This document shows, in pieces, positions 60,549 through 64,000 of a DNA stretch of 64,000 nt. Source of the DNA: Toxonevra muliebris (lineage: Eukaryota; Arthropoda; Insecta; Diptera; Pallopteridae); assembly GCA_963691655.1 (NCBI GenBank), contig OY829329.1, positions 60,091,408 through 60,155,407 on the forward strand, written 5' to 3'. The position numbers and the translations under genes were made by a program. The notes beneath the pieces were generated by a model. The model had not been told where the DNA came from. It saw only the letters and a list, made by a program, of their open reading frames with translations, and searched no databases. The stretch's first letter is position 1; each line of letters opens with the position of its first letter.

Positions 60549-62625
60549 GGTATAACTAGTTACACTTGAGCAATTTTTTAGAGTTATCTGATTTCCATTA
60601 AACACCACAAGAGAGCACCTTCATTGTACGAATTAAGTAACTTGTTTTAGAAATTTAAAGAATTTTGCAATGTTGAAGTGTTTATTTTTTTTGCTTAGCT
60701 CCGAAATTCGCCGCCAAAGGGCAGCAACACTCAGAGAAATAAAAAAACACTGTGTAATTCTAAACTGGGTTTTTCTTTTTTTTAAAGCCAACAATTATAG
60801 TAGATTTTAAACATAAATTAAAAAGTTCAGAAATTGAGTAACTATAGTCAAAAAGTCTGTGATTGAAGTTGAATACACACTGATATACATATACTCCTTT
60901 ACTTCCTCAAGAGCGTTACATCAAATTAAAGTACATTTCTACATATGAGATATTTTTCATTTCTAACTATCAAATTATAAACTGAACATTTGAACTTATA
61001 TTACTCTGAAATTTTAATTACATTTTCCTGTTCACACACACACACACACACATAACACATACACAATTTGATTTGTGAAAAATATTGTATCTATGATATG
61101 TGCTCGAATATTTGATAGAAATTCTGTCAAATGTTGAAATTTTACATTTCCGGTTTAAGTAACTTTTGTGTGTGTGATTATATCGTATGTCATAGCTTGA
61201 AGCATTTCGAATACATTCACGTAGTAAATTCATTTCCGCTCATAATAATACCATTTCATAGTCAAAGGCAAAGCACATACATACGAATGTATGAAACTTT
61301 AGCTTCAATAGCAATTACAAGTGTATAGGGTAACTATGTATGAAATGTTGTTGGACTTACGTATGTAGGTTTTGCAGTTAATAAAATTTAGGTCATATCA
61401 TAGGTAAAAGTTACTATGTATGATGTTCTGCATAGATGCGATACTACAAATGGTTTCAGTTTTCCGCTGATGGCAGATAAAATCTTCATTGTTTTTAGAA
61501 AATGGAATGAAAATGATGTGAATTTTACTTGTATTGAACTGACGATTATACTTTGAATTTAAGGTGATTATGATTGAGTTGTTTTTTGAAGCCGCTTGTC
61601 TTAAATCAATCATGCGGTAATTATGAAATTTAGTAGTTAGGTTATCAGTTGATCAGGAACTAATTTGTGGAACTAAGTAGCTCAAGATAAAAATTTAAGT
61701 CAAAATACAATTAAGCACAATGCTTGAGGTCCTTCTAATCTAGGGGTTAAATTCTTACAACTTGTTTAGGGATTAAAAATCCTCAATCTTTGCTTATCAA
61801 ATCCTTATGTAGTTAAAATATTTTCTTCTTTTTTGATTTATTTTCCTTAAAATAAAATTCTAATTAATTCCTTTTGTTAATACTGAAATTTAATATGTCA
61901 CTCACTTTAAAGTTACTGTATGATAAATCATTCAACTAAAATATGTACACTGCAAAAATATGCAATGCCCTGACATTTATGACACATTGTAATCCAAATT
62001 GGTATAACATTTTAAGGCAATTTCTTCCGTTGTCTATTAAAAATATGTTAAAATTTCTCTCTTCTGACATCGTCATCATCATCATCAAAAAACAAATTCC
62101 ATTTGATGTAAAATTAATAGAAAAATAAATATGAAAGATAAATCTCATATGTATATAGTACAAATAAGAAAAAACTATCATGTAGCTACACGTAATAAAT
62201 AAGGAAATAAAAATATACATATGTATGAGCATGCTGCGTTATCCCAGCGGGAAGTGTGTTTAAGCCCTTTTTAAAAGTAGCCACAAGAAGTGTTGATTTC
62301 CTAACTACCCTAGTTACAGTGACGTGATTTGTTAAAAAATTTCACAATTCCACATACAGAGTTTTACATACAGAATTCCAGAATTACACATACAGAGCCT
62401 TACATTTCAATTTTCTTAAAAAGAGTTTATATTCAGAATTCCACTTATAGAAATTTAGTGTCTGACAAATATTCGGCTTCGGTTCATCGGCCTAAAAAAC
62501 TTCGGCAATAATGAATGGTCGATAGTTTTGTGCCGAAATCGAAGATTATAAGCAATTCATTTTATAATTAATTTATGTATAGATATGACTACAGATTGGC
62601 AATGGCAACCTCTTATTTAGATTTA

Positions 62626-63577
62626 GAGGTAGTTCATGTGAAGCGGACAACGTGAAAAAATTTGAAGTTCTGAAATTCGGCGTAATTGAACTTCTAGAAA
62701 ATATGAATGTGGATACACAATGTTTTTTTTTTTTTTGGTATGAAGTTTATTTGCCAAGTAATAGCGTTTTAAAGAATTGACGTAATTGATATATGGATTT
62801 TTCAAAAGTAATTTTTAGAACCAAACAAATTTACAATAAAATATTGAACATCGTAATTTAAATAGGAAATTTACGGTTTATTCCAATTATGGAATCAGAC
62901 TGGAAATTAAATTTTTTTTATGCACCAAACCGGAGGTAAAAGTTTAAAATTTGAATTTGAATAAGTTCAACCATTAAAAAAAAAAAAAATTATTTTTTAA
63001 AACTTAGCTTAAAGTATTTAAATAATACCCCTAAAATTTCAAAATGGGATCTGCATTAGTTTAGGAGATAGATACATAGGTGTCGCACTGAGCGTGGTGG
63101 CTATGTACTTAAATTCATGTATCCACTAAACTAATGTAGATCCCATTTTTAAACTTTAAGGGTATGATTTAAATATTTTAAGCTAAATTTTGAAAAATTG
63201 ATTTGTTTTTTTTTTTTAAATGGTCGAAGTTATTGAAATTCTGATTTTAAACTTTTACTTCTGGTTTGGTGCAAAAAAAAAAAAATTAATTTCCGATTTG
63301 GTTGCTTAATTGAAAAGAACAGTAAATTTCCTGTTTAAACCACCATGTTCAATATTTTATTGTAAATTTGTTTAATTCTGAAAATTACTTTTAAAAAGTC
63401 CATATTTCAATTACGTCAATTCTTTGAAAACCCATAACTTGGCAAATAAACTTCATACAAAAAAAAAAAAAAATTGTGTGTCCACATTCATATTTTCTAC
63501 AGGTTTAAATAGGCCAAATTTCAACGAATTTCAGACCCTTACTTTTTTTTGATTGTCCGCTTCACATGAAATACCTC
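62626..63577. mobile_element. Long foldback element 2 (952 bp, about 450-bp inverted arms)
   Basis: The left arm (62626 to about 63075) and right arm (about 63110-63577) are inverted copies. Both carry TTCATGTGAAGCGGACAA at the tip, ATATGAATGTGGA(T/C)ACACAAT, TTGACGTAATTGA(T/A)ATATGGA, GCACCAAACC.GA(G/A)GTAAAAG and ATGGGATCTGCATTAGTTTA-type sequence nearest the centre (with differences). The centre is only about 35 bp (GTGTCGCACTGAGCGTGG). No protein is encoded. The sequence differs from foldback element 1. Confidence 0.92.
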
Positions 63578-64000
63578 TTTAGTTGTACATCCAAATAAAT
63601 GAATCTTGAAGTGATTATATTGTATCAGATATGTACGCTGCAGTTTCTGTGTTAAATTTTCTCCGTTTGCTTGTACCATTTTGAGGTTTGAAGTAGCCCA
63701 TAGATTTACAACCTAATTGTTAGAGAAGGCGATATTTTCCATTACTGACACTTCACTTTTTTTCGTTTTTAAAGGGGTATTCTAGTGTGATGGGTCAAAA
63801 AATCGAGATCTGTTTAAATAAAATTATTCTCCAGAATATGTGTGTAAACGAGGTTTTTGAAATTCACAGTCGATGGAAAGTTACAGCTGTAGAATTTGGC
63901 AGGAGGTGGTACAACGGTTACGCATACTTGAGCACATTTTTCTCAGAACTTCATCAAAATCAAATATTTATTTTCAAAACTTTGCCAAAAATTTAATTTA

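Larger units (their letters stand above)
56207..64000 (-). other. Upstream intron or 5' flank of the RASGEF1-like gene
   Basis: No exon or promoter could be supported here. It holds an (AC)n run (56284-56306), a mariner (57078-58321), a tRNA-like SINE fragment (58885-58972), a hAT element (59762-60548), a further CACTCAGAG-type end at 60727 and a foldback element (62626-63577). Nothing stands out in 56310-57070, 58980-59750, 60740-62620 or 63580-64000. Confidence 0.6.

Overview
The window is animal DNA, most likely from a higher fly (brachyceran Diptera; a tephritid or a close relative is my guess, not something the sequence proves). It is AT-rich, full of microsatellites of the (CAA)n, (CA)n and ACATATGTATGT type common in flies, and packed with insect-type mobile elements (mariner, Tc1, hAT, LINE, tRNA-derived SINEs, foldback elements). 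Nothing prokaryotic is present.

Only one cellular gene can be supported. It lies on the minus strand and runs from at least 56206 down to 5009. Eight exons, all with GT-AG splice sites and compatible phases, join into about 557 codons without a stop. The product is a RASGEF1-family guanine nucleotide exchange factor: a RasGEF N-terminal (REM) domain in exons B to D, then a CDC25-type catalytic domain in exons E to H. The last visible exon carries an unusual insert of about 169 residues, rich in Thr, Val, Gly and Ser, inside the catalytic domain. The 3' end of the gene (after 5009) lies outside the window, and the 5' start is probably upstream of the first exon seen here. The exons are A 56069-56206, B 49449-49562, C 41001-41197, D 40712-40832, E 38101-38238, F 37023-37154, G 25996-26139 and H 5009-5697.

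Everything else is intron or flank. From left to right: a pyrimidine tract (about 1.3-2.1 kb), a 111-bp retroposon with 15-bp target duplications (3.06 kb), a G-quadruplex-prone 15-bp tandem repeat (4.66 kb), SINEs and a hAT MITE (6.6-8.3 kb), a broken LINE with a mariner inserted in its reverse transcriptase (8.5-11.5 kb), a 1.1-kb GA tract (15.7-16.8 kb), a TA-flanked non-autonomous DNA transposon (23.35-24.21 kb), an internally duplicated repeat (26.3-28.4 kb), an RNase H LINE remnant (32.7-33.1 kb), a pyrimidine tract (34.4-35.3 kb), a higher-order tandem repeat (38.8-40.0 kb), a full SINE (40.2-40.5 kb), a Tc1-like element with two MITEs nested in its terminal repeat (41.7-43.0 kb), another RNase H LINE remnant (47.2-48.3 kb), a cluster of AP-1 motifs (49.4-51.8 kb), a long foldback element (52.2-53.15 kb), a further TA-flanked MITE (53.3-53.9 kb), a second mariner (57.1-58.3 kb), a hAT element with a perfect 8-bp duplication (59.8-60.5 kb) and a second long foldback element (62.6-63.6 kb).

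No tRNA, rRNA, microRNA or second protein-coding gene could be supported. Most long open frames are shadows of simple repeats or transposon debris. Domain and family names rest on recognising sequence motifs by eye; no search was run.
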